A stretch of DNA of 64,000 nt from Streptomyces nigrescens (GCA_024349765.1 AP026073.1:7812001-7876000), one strand, 5' to 3'. Counted from the first letter of the stretch, positions 37,018 through 45,551 are shown. Notes: generated by a model from the letters alone, not told the origin. A program made the numbers and translations.

Positions 37018-37686
37018 TCAGGCCCGGCCGCGGCGTTCGTCCAGCCACTTCTGCCAGTACGAGCGGCGGTCGCTGCTGGGGTGGGCGACGATGATGTCGC
37101 CGAAGACGGCGGAGCCGGTCACGCGGATGAGCGGGGTGACGGACTCGGGGCCGGAGTGCGCCCGGGTCAGATCGCGGAGGTCGCCGAAGACCTTGCTGCA
37201 GTTCATCTCCACCCGGACGCCCTCGGGGAGCAGCAGATGCACATCGCCGACGAGCGCCTTGGCCTCGATGGTGAGCTCACCGGTCGGCGGTGCGGGGGAG
37301 GAGCACAGGTCGAGGGTGAGGTCACCGAGGACCGCGGTGGCCTCGATGCCGTGGTCCAGCGCGGGGCTGTGGTGGACGAGGTCACCGAAGAGGGCGCGGA
37401 AGGAACGCTGGCCGGAGCCGGCGGTGGCGGGGGCCGTGACATGGGGGAGGTCCTCGCCCACGGACGCCAACTCCTCGCGCGTCCGGGCCAGATACGCCGC
37501 CTCGGAGCGCTCGGCGAGCTCCTCGAGGGTTAACCGGCCTTCCGCGGTGGCCTCCCTGAGCCGCTCGACCATGGCCTCCCGCTCGGCGTCCGACGCCAGC
37601 ACCGAGCGGGCGGATCCGGAGAGGCCGGGGGAGGCGGATGCGGGCGCCACATCCTTGGTGAGGTCGGGACGTTGGGGCTGGGTCAT
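37018..37686 (-). CDS. DUF1707 protein with LiaF-like C-terminal domain
   Basis: 222 residues from the ATG at 37684-37686 (GCGGAGG upstream). LASDAEREAMVERLREATAEGRLTLEELAERSEAAYLARTREEL (about 47-90) is a full DUF1707 (SHOCT-like) domain. The second half (about 125-200; LFGDLVHH, AVLGDLTLDL, ALVGDVHLLLPEGVRVEMNCSKVFGDL) is a beta-solenoid as in the LiaF cell-wall-antibiotic response proteins. No membrane segment. The family is tied to envelope stress in other bacteria. Coupled to the permease downstream. Confidence 0.85.
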   Translation of the reverse strand: MTQPQRPDLTKDVAPASASPGLSGSARSVLASDAEREAMVERLREATAEGRLTLEELAERSEAAYLARTREELASVGEDLPHVTAPATAGSGQRSFRALFGDLVHHSPALDHGIEATAVLGDLTLDLCSSPAPPTGELTIEAKALVGDVHLLLPEGVRVEMNCSKVFGDLRDLTRAHSGPESVTPLIRVTGSAVFGDIIVAHPSSDRRSYWQKWLDERRGRA

Positions 37687-38171
37687 GGAGGGTGCCTCCG
37701 CGGGGTCCGGCGGTGGTGGGGCGTGTGCGTGCTCATCGCACCACGTCGGACCGGGCGTGGACATCGGCGCGGGGTAGTACATCGAAAGGTTGACCCGCGG
37801 CCCCGGGCACACAGTTCGGCGTACGAGGCGGTCGCGGCGTAGGCGGTGGGCGGGGCGTAAGCGGCGGGCGTGGCCACGGGACGTGGCGGACGGGGTCCGC
37901 CGGGGGAGGGGCCGGCCGCGCGTGACGGTTCCGGGGGATTGACGGGGCGGCGGACTTCCCCGGCATTGGTGTACTCGGCGGCCGGTTTTCCGCTCCGGTA
38001 GTCACCCGGGAAATGATCTCGGTGACCACCGGTGAAGACCGGTGAAGGAATCCGAATATCGGTCGACTTCTTCTTGACTGCTTGGTAAAGTACCCAGCAC
38101 TCATTGTGACTCGGCGTTTTGATCCGACCGGCCGGAGTCATCCACTGTTCGAAATCCGGAGGGTTTGGCGA
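37687..38171. other. Divergent region upstream of regulator 2
   Basis: 485 bp between the DUF1707 gene and regulator 2. The left half is GC-rich and without a credible start site. The right half (38010-38110) is AT-richer, with a direct repeat ACCGGTGAAG (38027-38046 region) and a promoter listed separately. Confidence 0.5.
38063..38091 (+). promoter_or_regulatory. Candidate promoter of regulator 2
   Basis: TCGACT (38063-38068), 17-base spacer, TAAAGT (38086-38091), about 80 bases before the ATG at 38172. A TTGACT at 38074-38079 lies in the spacer. Confidence 0.4.
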
Positions 38172-39476
38172 ATGCCTGAGCTGGCGGACACCGGGCGGCG
38201 AATCAAAGAGCTTCGGGTCAGCGCGGGAATGACGCAGCACGACCTTGCCGGGTCCGATATGTCGTCCAGCTACATCTCGCTGGTCGAGCGCGGGAAGCGC
38301 ATTCCCAGTGGCCGGGCGCTCAAGATCCTCGCGGCCCGCCTCGGCGTCGGCGTGGACGAAATCTCCAGCAGCCCCCAGCCGGCCGAAAGTCCGGGCCTGG
38401 CCCGCCGGCTGGACCTGGTCGGACGATTGGTCGCGGCCCGCCGGCAATGGGAGGGCGGCGACGCCGAGGGAGCGCTCTCAGAATTCCGCGCACTGGCCTC
38501 GATGGAGCCGGCCGGCAGGCAGGACGACGTATTTACCGAGGCGCAGCTCGCCATTGCCGAAATATTGGGCTCGCTCGGTCGCGCCGACGAGGGCGCCGAC
38601 GTCCTGCTGCGGATGCTGGACGCGCTCGCCCCCGCGCCGTACGCCGAGGCCCGGCTGCGTGCCCTGATCGCCCTCGCCGACCTGCTGGAATCGGCCGGCC
38701 GGGTGCAGGACGGGCTGCGCTACGCCCTCACCGGCTACCTCGAATGCACCGACCGCCGCGTGGCCCAGGGCCCCGGCACCGGCCCGGCCACCGGCCCCGG
38801 CACCGGCTTCCACCTGCTGCTCGTCCTCGACGTGCTCACCCGCTGCGCCTACTGGAGCGGCTGCCCGGACTGGGCCCCCGAGCCCGAGCACCCCCGCCCG
38901 CCGGCCGACGGCGTCCTTCCCGGGCCGCGCGCCACCATCGATCTGCACCGGGCGCTCGCGCTGCGGGACCGCGGCGAGCGGGAGCGCGCCGCCGAGCTGC
39001 TGGGCGAGTGCGCGCGCCGGGTCACCCCGGCCGCCGGGTTCCCCTTGTGGGAGAAGGTCAACGGCCAGTACGCCCTGCTGTTGCTGCACCGCGGCGATTC
39101 GGCGGCGGCGCGCAGCATCGTCGAACGCGGGCTGGTGGTCGCCTCGGTGGCGCAGGAACCGGAATTCCCGCTCTGGCTCACCACCGCGGACGCGGTCTGC
39201 GCGGAGGCCTCCGGCGACCGGGACCGGCTGGCCGCCCTGGGCGAGGAGCTGGCCGCGCTGCCCGAGACCGGCCGCAGCCATGAGAAGGCCGCCGCGCTCC
39301 AGGAGATCGCGGCGGCGTGCGAGCGGGTGGGGGACCGTGAGCGGGCGGCCGGACACTACCGGCAGTCCGCCGACCTGTTCCGGCGGGCCCAGGCGTATCG
39401 GCACGCCGAGCGGGCCCGTGAGCGGCTCGTGCGGCTCGCCGAAAGCCCGGCCAGGCAGCCGCAAGAGCAGCTCTGA
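38172..39476 (+). CDS. XRE-family regulator with TPR-like sensor (regulator 2)
   Basis: 434 residues from the ATG at 38172 (CGGAGGG upstream). HTH at about 5-62: IKELRVSAGMTQHDLAGSDM then SSSYISLVERGKRIPSGRAL. The rest is helical TPR-like repeats (LRRDLVGRLVAARRQWEGGDAEGALSEF-type pairs through to the C-terminal HAERARERLVRLAE). It shares the same HTH core and architecture as regulator 1 at 31349 and is its paralogue. A Gly-Pro-Thr repeat (GPGTGPATGPGTG, about 199-211) interrupts the helices. It lies directly upstream of the lanthipeptide operon. Confidence 0.85.
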   Translation: MPELADTGRRIKELRVSAGMTQHDLAGSDMSSSYISLVERGKRIPSGRALKILAARLGVGVDEISSSPQPAESPGLARRLDLVGRLVAARRQWEGGDAEGALSEFRALASMEPAGRQDDVFTEAQLAIAEILGSLGRADEGADVLLRMLDALAPAPYAEARLRALIALADLLESAGRVQDGLRYALTGYLECTDRRVAQGPGTGPATGPGTGFHLLLVLDVLTRCAYWSGCPDWAPEPEHPRPPADGVLPGPRATIDLHRALALRDRGERERAAELLGECARRVTPAAGFPLWEKVNGQYALLLLHRGDSAAARSIVERGLVVASVAQEPEFPLWLTTADAVCAEASGDRDRLAALGEELAALPETGRSHEKAAALQEIAAACERVGDRERAAGHYRQSADLFRRAQAYRHAERARERLVRLAESPARQPQEQL

Positions 39477-39915
39477 AGCAGCCCTCGGGCGGCGCTGAAG
39501 CCGCTCCGGGATGGCCCTGAAGCCGCTCCGAGGCGGCTCCGAAGCGACTCATGAAGCGGCTCATGATGCGGCTCCTGAAGCCGTTCCGACGCGTGCGTGA
39601 GCCGCCGGTCGAAGACGTCCGGCGAGCGCGCCGGCGGGCCTGCCGAGGCCGCCCGGCGAACGCGAAAGCAAACGCGGCAATGGCAGATGCGCGGCCGGCG
39701 GCCGGAAAAGCCGGCGGACGGCCGCATCGGCATCCATGGTGGTTGAGCACAAAATCAAGGCCGCGGTCCGCATATACGTGGCCGGTGAACGGGATTTGCG
39801 GTGCGACCGGTCGCAAAAGCGGGCGGGCGACCGCCGGGACGGAAAGACGCCGCGGCGGCGCAATGGGCCCTGGGGCGCTATGCCCTTATGTCGTTATTGC
39901 GCGTAATTGACGCAT
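39477..39915. repeat. Degenerate direct repeats and non-coding gap
   Basis: From about 39475 to 39590 the unit TGAAGCCGCTCCG and variants (TGAAGCGGCTC, CGAAGCGACTC) occur about seven times, partly as arms of small hairpins. The rest of the 439-bp gap is unremarkable apart from an AT-rich end (39880-39915). A 119-codon frame through it is Arg-rich and lacks a ribosome site. Confidence 0.5.
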
Positions 39916-40095
39916 TCATTTATTAGCTTTCTTTCCCAATCCGAGGAGCGCGAACAGTGCCTCCGCGCCGCCCACGATCGCCAGGATGAGCCCCGCCTTG
40001 TGCAGGGAGACGATCGGCGTCTCGACTTCCTTTGTGGTCAGCCACAGGACCAGCCCGATGACCGCCAGAACAATGCCTACCGCAATACCCTTCAT
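39916..40095 (-). CDS. Small two-span membrane protein
   Basis: 59 residues, ATG at 40093-40095 with AAGGGA upstream. The sequence begins MKGIAVGIVLAVIGLVLWLT and has a second hydrophobic segment (HKAGLILAIVGGAEALFALLGL) before a basic end (GKKANK). Both segments contain Gly spacing typical of packed membrane hairpins. It resembles small Streptomyces membrane proteins of the DUF5708 kind; that name is tentative. It is read away from the FabF operon, sharing its divergent region. Confidence 0.65.
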   Translation of the reverse strand: MKGIAVGIVLAVIGLVLWLTTKEVETPIVSLHKAGLILAIVGGAEALFALLGLGKKANK

Positions 40096-40545
40096 CGGTT
40101 CCCTTGTCTCCTCGTCCCGGTGATGGTCCCGGTGATGGCGCCCCGGCCGGCCGGCGCGGGGCGGTGGTAGTCACCAGCGTCCCGTCGCGGCCCGGCCTCC
40201 GGATCGTCCGCAGGTAGGCACTTTCCGGCCCGCGGACTGTCACTTTCTATGTACGCCGGGCCCTACCAGGGGGCTGTGGGGCGTGCGCCCCCGGAGCTCG
40301 CCCACCGCGCCCGGGCCCCCTCCCCGCCTCCTCGAACCGTCGCCATAGTCAATTTTCCTGACTCTGTCAGTCATCGCCTTGAGAGCGTTTCCGCTGGTGC
40401 GAGGCCTGATGCCCCGGAGTGACAGGAAACCTCGACTGACCACTTCTCCCGCAACCTGTTGACAAGCCGATGACTCAGCTGTCATGTTTCTGGTCATGAG
40501 GACGCCCCGAGCGTGACAACGGGGCAGGAAATCAGGAGGCGTTTC
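40096..40545. other. Leader region of the FabF-GNAT-LanKC operon
   Basis: 450 bp without a gene. The right half is AT-richer and carries the candidate operator (40346-40373), a TTGACA at 40459-40464 with CATGTT 18 bases on as a possible promoter, and an imperfect palindrome ATGACTCAGCTGTCAT (40470-40485) overlapping it. Confidence 0.55.
40346..40373. promoter_or_regulatory. Candidate operator TAGTCAA + TGACT-N5-AGTCA
   Basis: TAGTCAA at 40346-40352 (preceded by CA), then TGACT-CTGTC-AGTCA at 40359-40373. Both elements match the site in the FabI/ACP divergent promoter (29190-29216), where the half-site lies on the other side of the palindrome. The match in a second, distant promoter of the same putative pathway is the main evidence for function. 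Confidence 0.55.
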
Positions 40546-41811
40546 ATGGAGTTACGCACGGATCGGCGGCGCGTCGTCGTCACCGGCTGCGGCGTGGTGT
40601 CCCCCGTGGGAAACACCACCGAAGACTTCTGGACCGCCCTCCTCGCCGGCCGCAGCGGCGTCACCGCGCTCACCCGCTTCGACACCTCCGGCCTCCCGGT
40701 CCGCATCGGCGGCGACCTCACCGGTTTCGACCCGGCCGGCTCCGGCTTCCTCACCCCGCAGGAGGTCCGGCGCACCGACCTCTTCACGCAGTACGCGGTG
40801 GTCGCCGCCGGCCAGGCGATGCGGGCCGCCGGCCTCGAACCCAGGGCCGACGTCGACCCCTACCGCTTCGCCGCGGTGATCGGCTCCGGCTACGGCGCCG
40901 CGCACGCCATCCAGCAGCAGTACGACGTGCTCAAGAACCAGGGCGCGCGGCGGGTCTCCCCGTACCACTCGGTGCTCACCGCCATCGACCACCCGGCCGG
41001 CCTGCTGTCCATCAAGTACGGCATCAGCGGCCCGAGTTGCGCGGTCTCCGCGGCCTGCGCGACCGGCGCGGTGGCCCTCGGCGAGGCGGCCGAACTGATC
41101 CGCCACGGCCGGGCCGACGTGGTCCTGGCCGGCGGCACGGACGACTCCCTCACCGCCGCCGATCTGGCCGGCACCGCCAACGCCCGGGCGCTCTCCCGCC
41201 GCAACGACGACCCCGAAGGCGCCAGCCGGCCCTTCGACCGGGACCGCGACGGCTTCGTGATGGCCGTCGGCGCCACCGTCCTGACCCTGGAGGAGGCCGG
41301 CCACGCGGAACGCCGCGGCGCGACGATCCTCGCCGAGGTCGCCGGTTACGCCGCCACCACCGACGCCCACCACGCCACCGCCCCCGACCCGACCGGTGCC
41401 GGCGCGGTCCGCGCGATGCGCGGGGCGCTCGCCGACGCGGGTCTGACCCCCGGTGACGTCGGGCAGGTCAGCGCCCACGGCACCGGCACCGTCCTCAACG
41501 ACCGCATCGAGGCGGCCGCGCTGCGCGAGGTGCTCGGCCCCGACCAGCTGCGCCGCACACCGGTCACCGCGGTCAAGAGCATGACCGGGCACATGCTCGG
41601 CGCGTCCGGGGCCGCCGAGGCCGCCGCCGCGGTGCTCTCGCTGCGGGACCGCAGGATCCCGCCGATCCGCAACTGCGACCACCCCGAGGACGACGACCTC
41701 GACCTGGTCGTGAAGGGTGCCCGCGACTGGGACGGCGACGCGGTGCTGAGCAATTCGTTCGGCTTCGGCGGCCACAACGCCGTCCTCGTCCTGACGCGCT
41801 ACCGCACATGA
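40546..41811 (+). CDS. 3-Oxoacyl-ACP synthase, FabF/KAS II type
   Basis: 421 residues from the ATG at 40546 (AGGAGG six bases upstream). The catalytic triad is intact: Cys171 in SAACATGAVALGEAAELI, His311 in VSAHGTGTVLNDRIE and His348 in KSMTGHMLGASGAAEAA. It condenses malonyl-ACP with an acyl chain. First gene of the operon with the GNAT and LanKC genes, so it probably builds or extends the acyl chain to be put on the peptide. There is no chain-length-factor partner, so a FAS-type rather than aromatic PKS role is likely. Confidence 0.93.
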   Translation: MELRTDRRRVVVTGCGVVSPVGNTTEDFWTALLAGRSGVTALTRFDTSGLPVRIGGDLTGFDPAGSGFLTPQEVRRTDLFTQYAVVAAGQAMRAAGLEPRADVDPYRFAAVIGSGYGAAHAIQQQYDVLKNQGARRVSPYHSVLTAIDHPAGLLSIKYGISGPSCAVSAACATGAVALGEAAELIRHGRADVVLAGGTDDSLTAADLAGTANARALSRRNDDPEGASRPFDRDRDGFVMAVGATVLTLEEAGHAERRGATILAEVAGYAATTDAHHATAPDPTGAGAVRAMRGALADAGLTPGDVGQVSAHGTGTVLNDRIEAAALREVLGPDQLRRTPVTAVKSMTGHMLGASGAAEAAAAVLSLRDRRIPPIRNCDHPEDDDLDLVVKGARDWDGDAVLSNSFGFGGHNAVLVLTRYRT

Positions 41812-41874
41812 CCCGCACGCGGCCCGAGAGCCGCACCCGCTGACTCACGAGACCACAGAGGAGGGACACGCACC

Positions 41875-42576
41875 ATGCAGGGACGACTGGTGACCTTGGA
41901 ATGGCCCGGCGACGACGACTGGGCCGCGATCGCCTCCTGGCTGCGCCCCGGCTCGCCCGCGGCCGTGCTCAGCGGTGACTGGGAGCTGCTGGGCGCCGCC
42001 GAGGTCGAGCAGGCCAACCGCTCCGGCCGGGTCCACCACCTGGTGATCCGCACCAAGGACGGCACCCGCATCGGCACCGTCAGCTACCAGCGGTCGGGCC
42101 GGATCGGCGGCTACACCGTCGGCGGCGCGATCGGCTCGCCCGAACTGTGGCGCCGCGGCTACGGCGCGGAGGCCGTCGTCCTCCTCGTCGACTACCTCTT
42201 CCACCAGCTCGACGCCCACCGGGTGCAGGTCACCACCGCCGGCTACAACAAGGGCATCATCCGGCTGATGACCAAGACCCCGTTCGTGGTCGAGGGCATC
42301 CTGCGGGACCACTGTTACCTCGACGGCGAGTACCACGACGCGATCGTGTGGGGCCTGCTGCGCGACGAGCACTACGCCTCGCTCAAGCCCAGCGAGGACA
42401 ACCGCGTACTGGCCGTCGGGCTGGAGGACTTCGTGTCCGAGGACGACAAGGTGCAGGCCAGGGCGGTGCTCACCGAGCACCTCGCCACGGCCGACCGGAC
42501 CGCGCTCACGCCCTACCTGGAACCGGACGTCACCGCCCCCGGAAAGATCGTCCCGGCCGAGCGAGGTGCCGCATGA
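41875..42576 (+). CDS. GNAT-family N-acyltransferase, candidate peptide-acylating enzyme
   Basis: 233 residues, GAGGAGGGAC upstream. The GNAT core (about 45-165) contains IGTVSYQRSGRIGGYTVGGAIG, the acyl-CoA/pantetheine-binding ELWRRGYGAEAVVLLVDYLF and AHRVQVTTAGYNKGIIRLM. A C-terminal extension of about 60 residues goes beyond common RimJ/RimL-like members. In goadvionin (a lipolanthine) a GNAT enzyme joins an ACP-bound polyketide to the peptide N-terminus; the position here between the ketosynthase and LanKC (ATGA overlap with LanKC) suggests the same job. Direct proof is lacking. Confidence 0.8.
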   Translation: MQGRLVTLEWPGDDDWAAIASWLRPGSPAAVLSGDWELLGAAEVEQANRSGRVHHLVIRTKDGTRIGTVSYQRSGRIGGYTVGGAIGSPELWRRGYGAEAVVLLVDYLFHQLDAHRVQVTTAGYNKGIIRLMTKTPFVVEGILRDHCYLDGEYHDAIVWGLLRDEHYASLKPSEDNRVLAVGLEDFVSEDDKVQARAVLTEHLATADRTALTPYLEPDVTAPGKIVPAERGAA

Positions 42577-45254
42577 GAGACGGCGCCGAGAGCTTTGCCC
42601 TGGCCGACCGCACCTTCTTCGACTGGCCCGGCAACTGGGACCTGGAGGCCACCCGCTTCCCCGCCCCGCCGCTGCCCGACGGCTGGAGCCGCGAGGACAA
42701 CGAGGCCTGGACCATCTGCCGCCCGCCCGAGGACCGGCTCCCCGACCAGGGCTGGAAGATCCACGTCAGCGCGTCCCCCGACGACGCCCCCCGCACCCTC
42801 GCCGACGTCGCCGACTACTGCGCCCGGTACGGCATCGCCTTCAAGTACCTCAAGAGCGCCAACGTCCAGCGCGCCCTGAGCCGCAAGTACGCCCAGCGCT
42901 CCTCCGCCGGCAAGCTGCTGACCGTCTACCCCGCGGACGAGGCCGAACTGGCCCGCACCCTCGAAGGACTGGACGCGATCGTCGGCGGCCGCCCCGGCCC
43001 GTACGTCCTGACCGACCTGCGCTTCCGTCAGGGCCCGCTCTACGTCCGCTACGGCGGATTCCGCACCCACTACATGGAGGACGCCGACGGCGAGCTGGTC
43101 CCGGCCTTCCGGCGCCCCGACGGGACGCCCGAACCGGACCGCCGCACCCCGGTCTTCCACACCCCCGACTGGGTCACCGTCCCCGACATCCTCAAGGACT
43201 CGCTGGCCGCCCGGCAGGCCGTGGACGACTTCCCGTACCGGATCACCGGCGCGCTGCACTTCTCGCACGGCGGCGGCGTCTACCGCGCCGAACCGGCCGG
43301 TGAACAGGCCCTCGGCGCCGGACAGCACAGCGTCGTCCTCAAGGAGGGCCGGCCGTACTCCGGCACCGACGGCGTCGGCCGGGACGCGGTCGCCCGGCTC
43401 GCCCACGAGCACCGGATCCTGACCAAGCTGGCCGGACTGCCCGGGATCCCCCGCACCTTCGGCACCTTCCAGGCCGGCGAACACCTCTTCCTGGTCCTGG
43501 AGGACATCGAGGGGCAGGACTTCCAGTCCTGGCTCGCCGGGCTCTACCCGCTGACCGTCCCCGAACCCGACGAGGCGGCGGTGGCCGCCCACCGGGACCG
43601 CGCCCTCGCCCTGTTCGGCCGGATCGAGGAACTGATCGCCTCGGTGCACGACCGCGGGGTGCGCATCGGCGACCTGCACCCGGGCAACTTCATCATCCAG
43701 CCCGGCGACGTCCCCGTCCTCCTGGACTTCGAGGTGGCCGACGCGATCGACCTGGCCACCCCCAGCAGCCTCGGCGCCCCCGGCTTCCACCGGGCCGACG
43801 CCACCGGCGCGGACGGCGACCACTACGCACTGGCCGCGATCGCCCTGTGGTTGTTCCTGCCGCTCGCCGCGCTCGGCGGCCTGGCCCCCGACAAGGCGTC
43901 GGCCCTGCTCGACACCGCGACCCGCCGGTTCGGCCTCCCCGGCCACCTGGTGTCCCGGCTCGCCCCCCAGCTCGCCCCGAACGACAACACCACGTCGCCG
44001 CTGCGCAGCGTGCCGGAGGCGTTCCCACCCTCCGACATCCTGGCCTCGATCGACCGCGGCCTGCGCGACAGCGCCACCCCGCACCGCACCGACCGGCTCC
44101 ACCCCGGCGACTTCGCGCAGTTCGCCGAGGGCGGCGCGGGCTTCGGACACGGCGCCGCCGGCGTCCTGTGGGCCCGCCACACCGCCCTAGGGGAACGCGA
44201 CGAGGAGGGCGCGGCCTGGCTGCGCGCCGCCGTCGACCGGGTCACCGCCGAACGCATCGGCTTCTACGACGGCCTGCACGGAATCGCCTACGTCCTTGCG
44301 GAGTTGGGCGACCGCGAAGGAGCCCTGCGGGCCCTCGACCGGGCCGCCGACCGGCTCCCGGTACGCCACTGCCCCAGCCTCTACCGCGGCCTGTCCGGCG
44401 TCGGCCTGAACCTCCTGCACTTCGCCGACGCACTGGACGACGGCGCCCTGCGGCAGCAGGCCCTCGACCTGGCCGACCGCGTCACCGCGCGGCTCGCCGC
44501 GGCCCGCACCGAACCCGTCGAGCGCACCCGCCGGCGCGGCTCCACCCACGCCGGCGGCCTGATGTACGGCTGGTCGGGCCCCGCGCTCTTCCTGCTCCGC
44601 GCCCACCGCGCGACCGGCGACCCCGCCCTGCTCGACGAGGCGGTCCGCGCCGTCCACCGCGACCTCGACCGCTGCAGCCCCGGGCCGCAGGACACCCTCC
44701 AGGTCGACGAGGGGTTCCGGCTGCTGCCCTACCTCGACAACGGCAGCGCGGGCATCGCCCTCGTGGCGGCCGAACTCCTCCGCCACCGCGACGACGCCCG
44801 CCTCCGCGAGGCGCTGCCGGGCCTGCTCCGGGCCTGCTCCTCCGACTTCGTCATCGAGTCGGGCCTGTGGGGCGGCCGCGCCGGTCTCATCGGCACCCTC
44901 GCCACCCTGCGCGCGCAGGCCCCCTGGCCACCGGAGACCGCCGAGCGGTATCTGCGCCGCCATCTGACCAACCTCCACCAGCACGCCATGACGCTGAACG
45001 GCGCAACGGTCTTCCCCTGTGACGGCCGGGCCCGGATCTCCATGGACGTGGCCACCGGCGGGGCCGGCGTATTGCTGGCACTCTCCGCCGCCGAACGGGG
45101 CACCCCGCTGCTGCCGTTCCTCCCTGACCCGCGGTCCGCCGCGGCCGGTCAACCGGCCGTCCCGGAGCGCGCCCGTGGTGCCCACGGCACCGCGACCCCC
45201 ACCGTCCCGACCGGGCCGGCGGGCACTGCGGACAACGGAAGGGAGGTGTCGTAA
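42573..45254 (+). CDS. lanKC: Class III lanthipeptide synthetase (lyase-kinase-cyclase)
   Basis: 893 residues. Lyase domain about 40-215 (FKYLKSANVQRALSRKYAQR, SAGKLLTVYP). Kinase domain about 240-430: Lys257 in SVVLKEGRP, catalytic Asp367 and Asn372 in IGDLHPGNFII, Asp385 in LLDFEVADAI. Cyclase-like domain about 515-865 (HCPSLYRGLSGVGLNLLHFA, LDNGSAGIALVAAELL, SGLWGGRAGLIG). The Cys-Cys-His zinc ligands of class I, II and IV cyclases are absent, so this is class III. It phosphorylates and eliminates Ser/Thr in the precursors and forms thioether/labionin-type rings. The stop codon directly touches the ATG of the first precursor. Confidence 0.95.
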   Translation: MRDGAESFALADRTFFDWPGNWDLEATRFPAPPLPDGWSREDNEAWTICRPPEDRLPDQGWKIHVSASPDDAPRTLADVADYCARYGIAFKYLKSANVQRALSRKYAQRSSAGKLLTVYPADEAELARTLEGLDAIVGGRPGPYVLTDLRFRQGPLYVRYGGFRTHYMEDADGELVPAFRRPDGTPEPDRRTPVFHTPDWVTVPDILKDSLAARQAVDDFPYRITGALHFSHGGGVYRAEPAGEQALGAGQHSVVLKEGRPYSGTDGVGRDAVARLAHEHRILTKLAGLPGIPRTFGTFQAGEHLFLVLEDIEGQDFQSWLAGLYPLTVPEPDEAAVAAHRDRALALFGRIEELIASVHDRGVRIGDLHPGNFIIQPGDVPVLLDFEVADAIDLATPSSLGAPGFHRADATGADGDHYALAAIALWLFLPLAALGGLAPDKASALLDTATRRFGLPGHLVSRLAPQLAPNDNTTSPLRSVPEAFPPSDILASIDRGLRDSATPHRTDRLHPGDFAQFAEGGAGFGHGAAGVLWARHTALGERDEEGAAWLRAAVDRVTAERIGFYDGLHGIAYVLAELGDREGALRALDRAADRLPVRHCPSLYRGLSGVGLNLLHFADALDDGALRQQALDLADRVTARLAAARTEPVERTRRRGSTHAGGLMYGWSGPALFLLRAHRATGDPALLDEAVRAVHRDLDRCSPGPQDTLQVDEGFRLLPYLDNGSAGIALVAAELLRHRDDARLREALPGLLRACSSDFVIESGLWGGRAGLIGTLATLRAQAPWPPETAERYLRRHLTNLHQHAMTLNGATVFPCDGRARISMDVATGGAGVLLALSAAERGTPLLPFLPDPRSAAAGQPAVPERARGAHGTATPTVPTGPAGTADNGREVS

Positions 45255-45341
45255 ATGACCATCATGGATCTTCAGGGTCTGGAGGTGCCGGGCGAGCGTG
45301 ACGCCCAGGCGCTCGGCTCCACCGTCAGCACCGGCTGCTGA
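45255..45341 (+). CDS. lanA1: Class III lanthipeptide precursor 1
   Basis: 28 residues. Begins MTIMDLQGLE, which holds the D-L-Q-x-L-E leader motif of class III precursors (compare LabA, RamS), continues VPGERDAQALG and ends STVSTGC at the stop. Core is probably the last seven or eight residues with S22-x-x-S25-x-x-C28, a ring-forming pattern one residue shorter than the labionin S-x-x-S-x-x-x-C. The terminal Cys is as in lipolanthines. GGGAGG lies just ahead, inside the LanKC coda. Too short for usual gene finders. Confidence 0.92.
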   Translation: MTIMDLQGLEVPGERDAQALGSTVSTGC

Positions 45342-45347
45342 ATGACG

Positions 45348-45410
45348 CCGACGGGCCGTGCACCGTCATTGCACGGCCCGTCGGGTCCAGGTGTCCCGCA
45401 ACGGCACCTG
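45348..45410 (+). terminator. Attenuator-like hairpins after precursor 1
   Basis: A 14-bp perfect stem (45348-45361 with 45371-45384, 9-base loop) begins 7 bp after the lanA1 stop, followed by a second smaller one (CAGGTG 45388-45393 with CACCTG 45405-45410). No T-tract. Such stems could shield the 3' end of a short precursor message or lower expression of what follows. Confidence 0.55.
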
Positions 45411-45464
45411 ACACGTCATCGGCGCTGTCCACCGCTCCTGCTCACCCCCCGGAGGGAGGTTCAC

Positions 45465-45551
45465 ATGTCGGTCATGGATCTTCAGGGTCTGGAGGTGCCG
45501 GGCGAGCGTGACGCTCAGGCGCTCGGCTCCACCCTCAGCGGCGGCTGCTGA
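45465..45551 (+). CDS. lanA2: Class III lanthipeptide precursor 2 (variant core)
   Basis: 28 residues, MSVMDLQGLE start, the same middle VPGERDAQALG, ending STLSGGC. It differs from precursors 1 and 3 at Val24 to Leu and Thr26 to Gly, and at positions 2-3. The S-x-x-S-x-x-C pattern and the terminal Cys are kept, so the same synthetase should act, giving a second congener. Own ribosome site GGAGGGAGG six bases upstream. A small hairpin (GACACCGA/TCGGTGTC, 45550-45567) overlaps the stop. Confidence 0.92.
   Translation: MSVMDLQGLEVPGERDAQALGSTLSGGC

Noticed and set aside
39551-39910. 119-codon Arg-rich ORF after regulator 2
   Set aside because: No ribosome site, biased composition, crosses the degenerate repeat region.
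40546-41811. Aromatic type II PKS ketosynthase
   Set aside because: No chain-length factor, cyclase or aromatase follows; operon partners are GNAT and LanKC.
42573-45254. Class IV (LanL) synthetase
   Set aside because: The cyclase domain lacks the Cys/Cys-His-Gly zinc ligands required of class IV.
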